64,000 nt of DNA from Bradyrhizobium paxllaeri (lineage in GTDB: Bacteria > Pseudomonadota > Alphaproteobacteria > Rhizobiales > Xanthobacteraceae): contig NZ_CP042968.1 in the NCBI RefSeq assembly GCF_001693515.2, forward strand, positions 4,712,001 to 4,776,000, given 5' to 3'. Positions within the stretch are counted from its first letter, which is position 1. Each line of letters opens with the position of its first letter. The notes under the pieces are model-generated. The model did not search any database and was not told where the DNA came from. It saw nothing but the letters and a program-made list of their open reading frames with translations. The position numbers and the translations under genes were made by a program. Below are positions 7,049 to 15,980 of the stretch, in pieces.

Positions 7049-8944
7049 CTAATCCCGCTCCGGTGGATTCTCCCTCAGAAACCGCTCCACGCCGTCCTGC
7101 ACCGAATAAGGCAGCGGGATTGGATCGCCCTGATGGTCTACCGCGCGGTCGAGGCAGAGGCGCACCATGCGCGCCAGTTCGGCCTTGCGGTAGGGCTTTG
7201 CGAGCAGCAGCACGCCCTCGCCGGGCCGCCTGTCGACGTCGAACGCACCGAAGGTGTTACCGGAGGTGTAGAGCACCCGCAGCGGCGTGCGCAGTTCGGC
7301 GGCCTTTTGCGCGAGCTGCCGGCCGTTCATGGCGCCGGGCATGACGATATCGGTGAACAGGAGATCGAACGGCGTGCCGGCATTGATCAGGTCGAGCGCC
7401 TGCGCCGCGTTGGCGGCGGCAATGACCTTGTAGCCGAGGCTTTCGAGCCGACCGATGACATGCGCACGGACGACATCGTCATCCTCCACGCAGAGGATGG
7501 TTTCCGTTCCGCCGCGCAGCTCTCCATCCGACGCCGGCGGCGCGGCGCCGGCTTGCGGCATTTCCAAGGGCTCGGCGTTAGCCTTCGGCAGATAGATGCG
7601 GAAGCAGGCGCCCTTCCCCTCCTCGCCGTCGACCACGACGCCGCCGCCGGACTGTTTTGCAAATCCGAACACCATGCTCAGCCCAAGGCCCGTGCCGGTG
7701 CCGAACTGCTTGGTCGAAAAGAACGGCTCGAAAACCCGGTCGCGTATCCCAGCCGGAATGCCGGCGCCGCTGTCGATGACCTCGATAGTGACGTAGTCGC
7801 CGGGGCCGAGCCCGGCCAGTTCAGCGTCACCATCCTCGCGCGTGAAATTCGCGGTCCTGAACAAAAGCCTGCCGCCCTCGGGCATGGCGTCGCGGGCATT
7901 GATCGCGAGATTGACCAGCGCGGAAGAGAGTTGGCCGCGATCGACCAGCGCCGGCCAGGCCCGATCACTCAGCGCGGTCTCGATCTCGATCTGTCGTCCG
8001 AGCGTCGACGACAGCAATTGCACCACGTCCTCGACCAGGCCGTTGACGTCGGTCTCGCGCGGCCGCAGGGGCTGTTTGCGGGCAAAGGCCAGCAGGTTGG
8101 CCGTGAGCTGCGAGGCGCGACCGGCGGCATCGTCGATCATCCGAACGATCGAAGCGAGCGCGGGATCGTGCTTGACGCCGTCGGCCAGGATTTCGATCGT
8201 GCCTGTGATCACGGTCAGCATGTTGTTGAAGTCGTGGGCGATGCCGCCGGTCATTTGCCCGACCGATTCCATTTTCTGTGCCTGGAACAATTGCTCCTCC
8301 GCGGCGCGCTTGGCGGTGATGTCCCTGACGAAGGCGTTGATGATATGCCCCTCGCCGCGGCGCAGCGCGGTAAACGAAACCTCGGCGAAGAATTCGCGGC
8401 CGTCCTTTTGCAGCAGCGGCGTTTCGTATCGTCCGCCGACCCCGCTGCCTTCGGCCTCGCTCAGGAACCGATCGAGCCATTGCCGGTACAATACGCGCAG
8501 CGGTTCCGGAAACAGAAGTTCTTCCACGCTCCTGCCGACGGCCTCGGCGCGCGTCCACCCCATCAAGGCCTCGGCGTGTGGGGACCAGTTGAGGACGACG
8601 CAGCGTTCATCGGTCTGGACAAAGGCATCGAGCGCGCCTTCGATGATGGCTTGCGCCATTTCGCTGTCGATCGTTATCCGGTGCGAACGTCCCTGCTCCG
8701 GACCACTGCGAATATCCGCGCTCGCAGCGGCGTCGAGCCGTTTGAGCCGAAAACCGGCAAATCCGGCCACAACCGCAAGCACACCGGCCGTTGCAGCGCC
8801 CGCCAGCGCGGCGCCGACGATTGTCACCAGCGCGCTGACCGGCGGGGCACGTGTCGCCAAGTAATAGCTCACGGCGCCCACGACGCAGGACGTCACGACG
8901 ACCAGCAAAATCATCGCCAGCGCGAGACGTCCAGGTTGCGTCAT
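7049..8944 (-). CDS. Hybrid sensor histidine kinase (PAS-HisKA-HATPase-REC)
   Basis: The 631-residue protein has two N-terminal membrane helices (about 8-30 and 37-65) and no large periplasmic loop. A PAS domain follows (about 95-210, ending in the PAC-like FVRDITAKRAAEEQ). Next is a HisKA box with the phospho-acceptor in GGIAHDFNNMLTVI (about 235) and an ATPase domain with N box NLAINARDAMPEGG, G1 DSGAGIPAG and G2 GTGTGLGLSMV. A C-terminal receiver domain starts at ILCVEDDDVVR, with the acceptor Asp in FTDIVMPG and the conserved Lys in LAKPYRK. This is a phosphorelay-type kinase; no separate response regulator is adjacent, and the signal is unknown. Confidence 0.93.
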   Translation of the reverse strand: MTQPGRLALAMILLVVVTSCVVGAVSYYLATRAPPVSALVTIVGAALAGAATAGVLAVVAGFAGFRLKRLDAAASADIRSGPEQGRSHRITIDSEMAQAIIEGALDAFVQTDERCVVLNWSPHAEALMGWTRAEAVGRSVEELLFPEPLRVLYRQWLDRFLSEAEGSGVGGRYETPLLQKDGREFFAEVSFTALRRGEGHIINAFVRDITAKRAAEEQLFQAQKMESVGQMTGGIAHDFNNMLTVITGTIEILADGVKHDPALASIVRMIDDAAGRASQLTANLLAFARKQPLRPRETDVNGLVEDVVQLLSSTLGRQIEIETALSDRAWPALVDRGQLSSALVNLAINARDAMPEGGRLLFRTANFTREDGDAELAGLGPGDYVTIEVIDSGAGIPAGIRDRVFEPFFSTKQFGTGTGLGLSMVFGFAKQSGGGVVVDGEEGKGACFRIYLPKANAEPLEMPQAGAAPPASDGELRGGTETILCVEDDDVVRAHVIGRLESLGYKVIAAANAAQALDLINAGTPFDLLFTDIVMPGAMNGRQLAQKAAELRTPLRVLYTSGNTFGAFDVDRRPGEGVLLLAKPYRKAELARMVRLCLDRAVDHQGDPIPLPYSVQDGVERFLRENPPERD

Positions 8945-9055
8945 GGCAGCCTTACCAATCTGTGGATGATCGAAAATTTAGCCGACTTCCCGGACCCGAT
9001 CCCATCTTTTCCGCCCCGTAAAATTACGGATCGGACCGGCGGCGGCGTCCCCGGT

Positions 9056-9823
9056 TCAATTCGCGCGGTGCGCCTTGAGCGCCGCCCCGAACGCTTCGAA
9101 CAAGGTGCGATTGATCGGGTTGCGCTGCGGGTCGTATTCGGCGTGCCACTGGACGCCGAGCGCAAAGCTCGAGGCGTCCGCGATCCTGATAGCTTCGATG
9201 GTGCCGTCCTCGGCAATGCCTTCGATGACGACGCGCTCGCCGGGTTCGAGGATACCCTGCCCGTGCAACGAATTGACCCGGATGGTTTCGCAGCCGAGCA
9301 GGCTTGCAAAGGTGCCGCCGGGCGTGAGGTGGACGTCGTGGCGGTCGGCGAACACGACCGTCGGGTCGGGATGGATCTCGCCATTCTCCAGCCGCGGCAT
9401 GCGGTGGTTCATGCGGCCGGGGATCTCGCGGATTTCCGGATGCAGCGAGCCGCCGAAGGCGACGTTCATCTCCTGCAGGCCGCGGCAGATGCCGAAGATC
9501 GGCACGCCGCGGGCGACACAGGCCTCCGTCAGCGCCAGCGCGACGTCGTCGCGGTGGATGTCGTAGGGCTCGTGCTTCTCATGCGGCTCGGTCTTGAAGC
9601 GGGTGGGATGCACATTGGCGCGGGCGCCGGTCAGAATCACCCCGTCGACGACGTCGAGCAGCGCGCCGATATCGGTAATCTCGGGCGAGCCCGCAAACAT
9701 CAGCGGCAATGCGCCTGCGACGTCGGTGACCGCGCGCAAATTGCGTTCTCCGACCATCTGGGTCTGGAAACGATTTTCGACGCGATAGGCGTTCCCGATC
9801 ACACCGACCACGGGCCGTCTCAT
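9056..9823 (-). CDS. Gamma-glutamyl-gamma-aminobutyrate hydrolase family (class I GATase-like, C26)
   Basis: The protein (255 residues from the ATG at 9823) begins MRRPVVGVIGN and has the class I glutamine amidotransferase triad: nucleophile Cys in FGICRGLQEMN, and His plus Glu in LGVQWHAEYDP. VDGVILTGARANVHP and DRHDVHLTPGG are typical of PuuD-like peptidase C26 proteins, which release glutamate from gamma-glutamyl compounds. The frame is open to a TTG at 9916, but the first 31 residues do not look conserved. The substrate cannot be fixed from context because no putrescine genes are adjacent. Confidence 0.88.
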   Translation of the reverse strand: MRRPVVGVIGNAYRVENRFQTQMVGERNLRAVTDVAGALPLMFAGSPEITDIGALLDVVDGVILTGARANVHPTRFKTEPHEKHEPYDIHRDDVALALTEACVARGVPIFGICRGLQEMNVAFGGSLHPEIREIPGRMNHRMPRLENGEIHPDPTVVFADRHDVHLTPGGTFASLLGCETIRVNSLHGQGILEPGERVVIEGIAEDGTIEAIRIADASSFALGVQWHAEYDPQRNPINRTLFEAFGAALKAHRAN

Positions 9824-9946
9824 CGCAAGTTTTCCGCTGTCATCGTCCTGTGCAAGGATCTTCTGGGTTGGGTCATGATTGGAGAAGATAATGCCTGCGG
9901 CACGGCTGCGGATCAATATCCGCAGGGCGGCAGCGGAGCTGCCTTG

Positions 9947-10642
9947 CTATTTTCGCGTGAAGGCCTCCCGGGCTTCGATCCCGTCGACCCCGGGCAGACC
10001 GGCGGCCCGGAGCGCCGAGGCTGCCGGATTGCCGGCATCATCCAGCCAGGGCAATTTGGCCCGGATTCCGCGCGTGACCGGCTCGCCCAGCGCGCCACCG
10101 AAATCGAGCGGCCAGTATCCGTTCGGCACCACCTCAGTCGATATCTCCTGCAGGCGATAGCCCTTGCCGAGCACCGCTTCGGCATCATCGGGGGCTACCT
10201 GCCGCGCGCTGCCGGGTGTGGCCGGGTCGGCAAAGCTGACGAGCACCGGAATCAGCTCGCCCTTCACCGGCACGATTCCGGTCTGCCGGCTCATCTCGCT
10301 GAACGGCACGCGCTTGCCGGCGGCCGCGCCATAGGCACGCAAGGCCACATAGTTAATGTCATCGAGCACGAGCTTGTTGTCGACATGGGCGAGCAGCGCG
10401 ACGAGGTTCTTGCCCTGCCCGAGATCGACGAAAACGGCGTCGCCGAGGGTGCGGGTCTGGCCCCGGCGGGTGTAGCTGCGGTCGGGATGGACGGCGACGA
10501 CGCCGGATGCCGATTTGCGCCCCTCCGGGGTCTCGACCTCGACCGTCAGGCGATATTTGTGGGCGGGACGGTTGATCCTGATCTGGTCGCCGATCACCAG
10601 CGCCGCCAGCAGCGCCAGCGGACCGAACCATTTGAAACTCAT
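9947..10642 (-). CDS. Hypothetical membrane-anchored protein, 231 aa
   Basis: The product starts MSFKWFGPLALLAALVIGDQ, a single uncleaved N-terminal helix or signal anchor, followed by a soluble domain with a beta-rich segment (YRLTVEVETPEGRKSASGVV). I recognise no family. It is separated from the GATase-like gene by 123 nt on the same strand, so co-transcription is possible. It is divergent from the AI-2E-type permease gene, with about 146 nt between the starts. Probably faces the periplasm. Function not assignable. Confidence 0.7.
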   Translation of the reverse strand: MSFKWFGPLALLAALVIGDQIRINRPAHKYRLTVEVETPEGRKSASGVVAVHPDRSYTRRGQTRTLGDAVFVDLGQGKNLVALLAHVDNKLVLDDINYVALRAYGAAAGKRVPFSEMSRQTGIVPVKGELIPVLVSFADPATPGSARQVAPDDAEAVLGKGYRLQEISTEVVPNGYWPLDFGGALGEPVTRGIRAKLPWLDDAGNPAASALRAAGLPGVDGIEAREAFTRK

Positions 10643-10788
10643 CTCGTCCTCGCCGGCGTCATATTAGTTCGCGCACCGCTTGGCATACCTGACGCGCCAG
10701 CGTCAAACCGGCGCGTGCGCCGGCGCTTGATCCCGGCCGCGTTTTGTCGAAAGACTGGCCGGTCAATGTCTCGCGAGAAGGAATCAAC

Positions 10789-11916
10789 GTGACAGGTCCG
10801 GCTGACAATCGCCTTCAGGCCCGCAGCGACATGGCGTGGGCGATCTCGGTCGGGGGCATCGGCGTCGTGCTGTTCGCCGCGCTGCTTGCGTTCACCTGGC
10901 ACTTCGCCGCAACGCTGTTTTTGATCTTTTCCGGCATGCTGCTCGGCGTCGCGCTCAACGCCATGAGCAATTTGCTCGGGCGCGTGGTGCGGCTGCCGCA
11001 TGCGCTGCGACTGACGACGGTCTGCCTGGTGGTCGCGGGCATGCTGTCCGGCATCCTCTTTCTCGGCGGCACCACGATCGCCCAGCAGACGACGGCGCTG
11101 AGCAAGACGCTCAAGTCGCAGCTCGTCAGCGTCAAGGGCTTTCTCGACCAAAACGGTATCGACACCAGCTTCTTCGATTTCGGCACGCTGTCATCGACGT
11201 CGGACGACGGCTCGCCGGCACCCGCCGCACCGCCGACGCCGCACGCGCTTCCGAGCGCCGGCACGATTGCAGCCAGCGGCGGCGCGATCTTCAGCCAGAG
11301 CCTGAAACTGGTTCTGGGCACGGCCAGCGCCGTCGGAAACTTCTTCATCGTGCTGTTTCTGGGGATCGCATTCGCGACCCAGCCCGGCGTCTACCGCGAC
11401 GGGCTGTTGTTCATGGCGCCCGCAAAGCATCGCACACGCGCGGTGGCAATCGTCGACCGGATCGGCGAGACGCTGGAGCGCTGGCTGATCGCGCAGATCA
11501 TCACCATGGTCGCGGTATTTCTGGTGACCTGGATCGGGCTATCGATCATCGGCATCCAGAGTTCGTTCATCCTGGGCATCCAGGCAGGCCTGCTTGCCTT
11601 CATTCCGACGGTCGGCGCCATCCTCGGCGGGCTGATCGTGGTGCTGGCGAGCCTCGCCTCGGGATGGGTCGCCGCCCTCTCCGCCTTCATCCTGTTCCTC
11701 GGCGTGCATGCGCTGGAAAGCTACGTGCTGACGCCGATCATCCAGCGCCAGGCGCTGGATATTCCACCCGCCACGCTGTTCGCATTCCAGATCCTGCTCG
11801 GCGTCGTCTTCGGCATCTGGGGGCTGGCGCTCGCGCTGCCCCTGATGGCGATTGCCAAGGTGATGATCGACCACTTCAAGGCGGAAGCCGCGCCAACGCA
11901 AGTGATGGCGGCGTGA
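10789..11916 (+). CDS. AI-2E family transporter (PerM-like)
   Basis: The 375-residue protein has the AI-2E/PerM layout: two N-terminal helices (SVGGIGVVLFAALLAFTW and the following FSGMLLGVALN), a third helix, a soluble loop with low-complexity SDDGSPAPAAPPTP, then a C-terminal block of helices with FIPTVGAILGGLIVVLASLA and VLTPIIQRQALDIPPATLF, which is characteristic. The GTG at 10789 is preceded by AGAAGGA at a good distance, so it is preferred over the upstream TTG at 10744. Members act as Na+/H+ antiporters or small-molecule exporters; the cargo is not known here. It converges on the next gene with a 5-nt gap. Confidence 0.88.
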   Translation: MTGPADNRLQARSDMAWAISVGGIGVVLFAALLAFTWHFAATLFLIFSGMLLGVALNAMSNLLGRVVRLPHALRLTTVCLVVAGMLSGILFLGGTTIAQQTTALSKTLKSQLVSVKGFLDQNGIDTSFFDFGTLSSTSDDGSPAPAAPPTPHALPSAGTIAASGGAIFSQSLKLVLGTASAVGNFFIVLFLGIAFATQPGVYRDGLLFMAPAKHRTRAVAIVDRIGETLERWLIAQIITMVAVFLVTWIGLSIIGIQSSFILGIQAGLLAFIPTVGAILGGLIVVLASLASGWVAALSAFILFLGVHALESYVLTPIIQRQALDIPPATLFAFQILLGVVFGIWGLALALPLMAIAKVMIDHFKAEAAPTQVMAA

Positions 11917-11921
11917 CGGTC

Positions 11922-12224
11922 TCAGCCCGCCGTGGTCAGCACCGTCTCGGTATGCTCGACCTCGGGGGGCGAAGCGAAATACAGCCCGACCAGCGCGCGC
12001 CAGGCGGTGAAATCCTCCGAGCCGCGGAAATCCACCGTGTGGTTTTCCAACGTCTCCCACTTCGCCACCAGCCGGTAGCGCTGCGGCTTCTCGATCGATT
12101 TGTGCAGCTCGAACCCCTTGCCGCCCTTGGCGCGCAGGAACAGCGGGCGCGCCTTGGCGACGGCCGCTTCAAAATCCTTCTCGGTGCCCGGCTTGACGTC
12201 GATTTGTGCGATTTCAGTGATCAT
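11922..12224 (-). CDS. Antibiotic biosynthesis monooxygenase (ABM) domain protein
   Basis: This 100-residue protein is a single ABM (dimeric alpha/beta barrel) domain: ITEIAQIDVKPGTEKDFEAA at the N-terminus, then GFELHKSIEKPQRYRLVAKWETLENH and FTAWRALVGLYF. Relatives include YgiN-type quinol monooxygenases and heme-degrading proteins, but the residues that would separate these are not decisive. It is a lone gene with its own start and converges on the AI-2E gene. Cytoplasmic. The family is secure, the reaction is not. Confidence 0.88.
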   Translation of the reverse strand: MITEIAQIDVKPGTEKDFEAAVAKARPLFLRAKGGKGFELHKSIEKPQRYRLVAKWETLENHTVDFRGSEDFTAWRALVGLYFASPPEVEHTETVLTTAG

Positions 12225-12426
12225 CGGTTACGCCTTCTCATGGGAATGGCCGTATCTAACCCAGCTACCCCAAAAGCAAAAGGCGGATGCATCGGCGTTG
12301 CTGCGATGCACGATACCGCAAGCGTGAGGAAATCGCGCGCGTGACATGCTCCCGCCGCAACCCTCGTTTGATGTACGCTATCGCCAAACAAGGAGCGGCA
12401 AGCTCGTGGTCACGGGGAGAGAAACG

Positions 12427-14574
12427 ATGAATCTCGGTCGGACCCTATTTGCATTCACCTTGGCATCAGCAGGCGTGCTCGGCTTCATGGCGGCACCATC
12501 GCGCGCACAGCAGCCGGCGGTCGCGATCGACAATGACGATATCGGCGGCGTGGTGGCCGGACCCAACGGGCCAGAGGCCGGCGTCTGGGTCATCGCCGAG
12601 ACCAACGAGTTGCCGACGAAGTTCGCCAGGACCGTCGTCACCGACGATCAGGGACGCTACGTGATCCCCGACCTGCCACTGAACGTGAACTACACGATCT
12701 GGGTCCGCGGCTATGGGCTGGTGGATTCGCCGAAGCTGCGTGCCAAGCCCGGCCAGCAGCTCAATCTCACGGCGGTCCCGGCGCCGAACGAGGCGGCTGC
12801 GGCGCACTACTATTCGGCGATCTACTGGTACACGATGATGAAGATCCCACCGGCCAAGGATTTCGGCGGCTCCACCGAAATCCCGAAGGAGATCACGCAG
12901 GACATCTGGCGCCAGCGCATGAACAATGTCGACTGCATCGGCTGCCATCAACTCGGCCAGGAATCCACGCGCACGATCCCGGGCGCGTTCGGCGAGTTCA
13001 AATCGGGCGAGGAAGCCTGGATGCGGCGCGTCTCCTCAGGGCAGACCGGCGAATGGATGGTGAACCGGCTTGCGGGCCAAATGGGCGGCGTGCCGTTTAA
13101 ATATTTCGGTGACTGGACCGATCGGGTCGCCAAGGGCGAACTGCCGAAATCCAAGCCGCCGCGGCCGGCCGGCTTCGAGCGCAACGTCGTCGTCACATCC
13201 TGGGAATGGGCGACCGAAAAACACTTCGTCCACGACCTGATTTCCTCGGACCGGCGCTATCCGACCGTCAACGCTTACGGCCCGCTGTTCGGCGCGAATG
13301 AATATTCGTCCGACGACATGCCGATCCTCGATCCGAAAACGCACAAGGTGACGTTCTCAAAGATGCCGGTTGCCGATCCCAACGCGCCGGAATCGTTCGG
13401 CCCGCCGCTCCATGGCACCGCCCTGCTCAATCCGGTCAGTCCTTCGGCCTATTGGGGTGACGAGAAGATCTGGAGCCAGCGGACCAACAATCACAACAGC
13501 ATGTTCGACAAGAAGGGCCGCGTGTGGCTCGCGGCGGCCGTACGCGGCATTGAAAATCCGGCGTACTGCCGCAAGGGATCCGACCATCCGTCGGCGAAGG
13601 CCTTTCCGCTCGAACGTTCGGGACGGCAAGTGACGGTGTTCGATCCCAAGACCCAGAAGTACGCCTTCGTCGATACCTGCTTCGGCACCCATCACCCGCA
13701 GTTCGGCTATGATGCGGACGATACGCTTTGGGTATCGGGCACCGGCCCCGTTGCCGGCTGGGTCAATACCAAGCTATGGGACGAGACCGGCGATGCCATC
13801 AAAGCACAGGGCTGGGCGCCATTCGTGCTCGATACCAACGGCAACGGCAAGGTCGACGAATACACCGAGCCGGGCAAGCCGGCGGAGGCCGGCAAGGACA
13901 TGCGGGTCGCAGGCTCCGGCCCCTACGCGGTGATGCCGCATCCGACCGACGGCTCGGTCTGGTACACCGTCAACGTCTTCGTCGGCCAGCCCGGTTTCAT
14001 GCGCTTCGATCCCAAGACCAAGCTGTCCGAATTCTACGCCATCCCGAAGGAAGGCATCGGCGTTCGCGGCGGCGACATCGACAAGAACGGCGTGCTGTGG
14101 GGCTCGGGCTCGAACGGCAGCCTGATCCGCTTCGATCGCAGCAAATGCAAGGCGCCGCTGAACGGGCCGGAGGCCACCGGCAACCACTGCCCGGAGGGTT
14201 TCGCCTACTTCAAATATCCGGGCCCGGGCTTCGAGGGTTTCGAAAACTCCAGCGCCGAGGCGAGCTACTACACCTGGGTCGATCACCACAACACGGTCGG
14301 CCTTGGCGAAAACATCCCGATTTCCACCGCCAACCTCAACGACGGCTTCGTCGCCTTCAAGGACGGGCAGATGGTGATGCTGCGCATTCCCTACCCGCTC
14401 GGCTTCTTCGCCAAGGGCCTCGACGGACGTATCGACGATCCGAACGCCGGCTGGAAGGGGCGCGGCCTCTGGAGTTCGAGCGGCGATCGGACGCCGTGGC
14501 TGATGGAGGGAGGCAAAGGCTCAAAGCCGCGGGCGGTGCACATTCAGGTGCGGCCCGATCCATTGGCAAAGTAA
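12427..14574 (+). CDS. Exported protein with carboxypeptidase-regulatory-like domain, CxxCH motif and beta-propeller-like region
   Basis: The 715-residue product has a signal peptide (cleavage near SRAQ-Q, residue 30) and a ribosome binding site GGGGAGAG before the ATG. Residues 35-115 look like a CnaB/carboxypeptidase regulatory-like beta sandwich (GVVAGPNGPEAGVWVIAETN, DDQGRYVIPDLP). A CIGCH motif at about 170 could bind a c-type heme. The rest has repeated blades (VTVFDPKTQKY, GYDADDTLWVSG, DIDKNGVLWGSGSNGSLIRFD) like virginiamycin-B-lyase or NHL propellers, with an EF-hand-like DTNGNGKVDE at about 469. Probably a periplasmic redox or binding protein; function unknown. It stands alone and converges on the next gene. 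Confidence 0.8.
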   Translation: MNLGRTLFAFTLASAGVLGFMAAPSRAQQPAVAIDNDDIGGVVAGPNGPEAGVWVIAETNELPTKFARTVVTDDQGRYVIPDLPLNVNYTIWVRGYGLVDSPKLRAKPGQQLNLTAVPAPNEAAAAHYYSAIYWYTMMKIPPAKDFGGSTEIPKEITQDIWRQRMNNVDCIGCHQLGQESTRTIPGAFGEFKSGEEAWMRRVSSGQTGEWMVNRLAGQMGGVPFKYFGDWTDRVAKGELPKSKPPRPAGFERNVVVTSWEWATEKHFVHDLISSDRRYPTVNAYGPLFGANEYSSDDMPILDPKTHKVTFSKMPVADPNAPESFGPPLHGTALLNPVSPSAYWGDEKIWSQRTNNHNSMFDKKGRVWLAAAVRGIENPAYCRKGSDHPSAKAFPLERSGRQVTVFDPKTQKYAFVDTCFGTHHPQFGYDADDTLWVSGTGPVAGWVNTKLWDETGDAIKAQGWAPFVLDTNGNGKVDEYTEPGKPAEAGKDMRVAGSGPYAVMPHPTDGSVWYTVNVFVGQPGFMRFDPKTKLSEFYAIPKEGIGVRGGDIDKNGVLWGSGSNGSLIRFDRSKCKAPLNGPEATGNHCPEGFAYFKYPGPGFEGFENSSAEASYYTWVDHHNTVGLGENIPISTANLNDGFVAFKDGQMVMLRIPYPLGFFAKGLDGRIDDPNAGWKGRGLWSSSGDRTPWLMEGGKGSKPRAVHIQVRPDPLAK

Positions 14575-14580
14575 AGGATT

Positions 14581-14817
14581 CTAGCTGAACAGCAGGGCCG
14601 CGCCGGCCACCATCAGCGCGCAGCCGATGAACAGAATGGCAGGCCAGCGCATTCTGCGCTGATCATAGCGCCCCTGCGCACGGCGCTCGGTGATGAGCGC
14701 CATCTCGTATTCTTCCGAGGTCGAGAACATGCAGCCGAAACCGCCGCGGGCGGAGGCCGCCGCCGCTTCGAGCGACATCAGGGCAGCCTGTGGGTTTGGT
14801 CGGCGGTGTGAATCCAT
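14581..14817 (-). CDS. Hypothetical protein with C-terminal membrane helix, 78 aa
   Basis: The product begins MDSHRRPNPQAALMSLEAAA and ends in one hydrophobic helix (WPAILFIGCALMVAGAALLF), so it is probably tail-anchored. A TTG two codons upstream is also in frame. There is no recognisable domain. It converges on the CxxCH protein gene with a 6-nt gap. Composition is consistent with a real small rhizobial gene; function unknown. Confidence 0.6.
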   Translation of the reverse strand: MDSHRRPNPQAALMSLEAAAASARGGFGCMFSTSEEYEMALITERRAQGRYDQRRMRWPAILFIGCALMVAGAALLFS

Positions 14818-14956
14818 AAGCAAATGATATGGACGGAATGGTAAACGGGAGGTTACCGCACCGTCTCCATCCGGAGATCAATTCAAAAGTTTTGAATTAG
14901 TCTCCGGACGCATCGTGTTGTTCGTACGCGATGTTTGCGAAAGCGCTGATTGCGCC

Positions 14957-15925
14957 CTACTCCAGCTTGATGTTGGCAGCCTCGATGACCTTCTTCCACC
15001 GCGTCGTCTCGGACGCGATGTAGGCCGCGAACGGCTGGGCATCGAGCGCCATGGCATCGGCGCCGAGTTCGGCCATCTTCTGCTTCGTCTCCGGCTGCTG
15101 CATGAAGGCCCGGATCTCCGCCGACAGTTTTTCGACGATCGGCTTCGGCGTCGCAGCCGGGACGAAGAAGCCGTGCCAGGCGACCGCCTCGAAGCCGGGC
15201 AGGAACTCGGCGACGGTGGGAAGGTTCGGATCGAACGACGCGCGCTTGGGCGTCGCGGCCGCGATCAGCGCGAGCTTGCCGTCCTTGGCCTGCGGCAGAA
15301 GCAGCGGCACGTTGTCGAAGGCAAGATCGATCTGTCCGCTGATGAGATCCGTCAGCATCGTGCTCGAGCCCTTGTAGGGCACATGCACCATCTTGGTCCC
15401 CGTCATCTGCTGGAACAATTCGGCCGCCAGATGCTGCGAGGTGCCGACGCCGGCCGAACCGAACGAGACCTTTTCTGGATTGGCCTTCAGGTAGGCGATC
15501 AGGTCCGGCAGCGTCCGCGCCTTGATCTTGTCGGGGTTCACGACCAGAACGTTGGGAACCATGCTGATCTGGACGATCGGCTGCAAATCCTTGTCGGGCT
15601 GGTAGCTGAGCTTCGGACCGTACAGCGACGGATTGATCGCAAGCGCGGATGTGCTGGCGAGGCCCAGGGTCAGGCCATCAGGCGCCGAACGCGCCAGCCG
15701 CGTGACACCGACGATGCTGCCGGCGCCGCCGACATTCTCGACCACGAACGGCTTGCCGAGCTTGGCCTGAAGATGATTGGCGACCATGCGCGCGAAGATA
15801 TCGGCGGTGCCGCCGGCGGCGAAGGGAACGATCACGCTCACCTGCCTGGAAGGATACGCGTCCTCCGCCTTCGCAGGAGCCGCCAGCAGCATTGCCGACG
15901 CAAGAATAAGCCACATAGATCTCAT
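14957..15925 (-). CDS. Tripartite tricarboxylate transporter (Bug/TctC) solute-binding protein
   Basis: The 322-residue protein has a signal peptide (ends PAKAED) and the Bug-family pattern: VSVIVPFAAGGTADIFARMV, VVENVGGAGSIVGV, ARSAPDGLTLGLASTSALAINPSLYG, FGSAGVGTSQHLAAELF, VPYKGSSTMLTDLISGQIDLAFDN and FDPNLPTVAEF. Such proteins capture carboxylates in the periplasm. It is the last gene of the acid-sugar operon (55 nt after the iron alcohol dehydrogenase), so it probably binds the operon's substrate. The membrane subunits TctA and TctB are not in the window, so it must use a permease encoded elsewhere or act as a sensor. Confidence 0.9.
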   Translation of the reverse strand: MRSMWLILASAMLLAAPAKAEDAYPSRQVSVIVPFAAGGTADIFARMVANHLQAKLGKPFVVENVGGAGSIVGVTRLARSAPDGLTLGLASTSALAINPSLYGPKLSYQPDKDLQPIVQISMVPNVLVVNPDKIKARTLPDLIAYLKANPEKVSFGSAGVGTSQHLAAELFQQMTGTKMVHVPYKGSSTMLTDLISGQIDLAFDNVPLLLPQAKDGKLALIAAATPKRASFDPNLPTVAEFLPGFEAVAWHGFFVPAATPKPIVEKLSAEIRAFMQQPETKQKMAELGADAMALDAQPFAAYIASETTRWKKVIEAANIKLE

Positions 15926-15980
15926 CGAAGTTTCCTCTGCTTGTTATTGGTTTACTGCCGCCGCGCCCGTAGCGAGTTGG

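Noticed and set aside
6758..10792. A 1344-codon plus-strand open frame
   Set aside because: It runs antisense to the histidine kinase, GATase and 231-aa genes and to repeats. It is a by-product of high GC codon bias; it has no domain or sensible composition.
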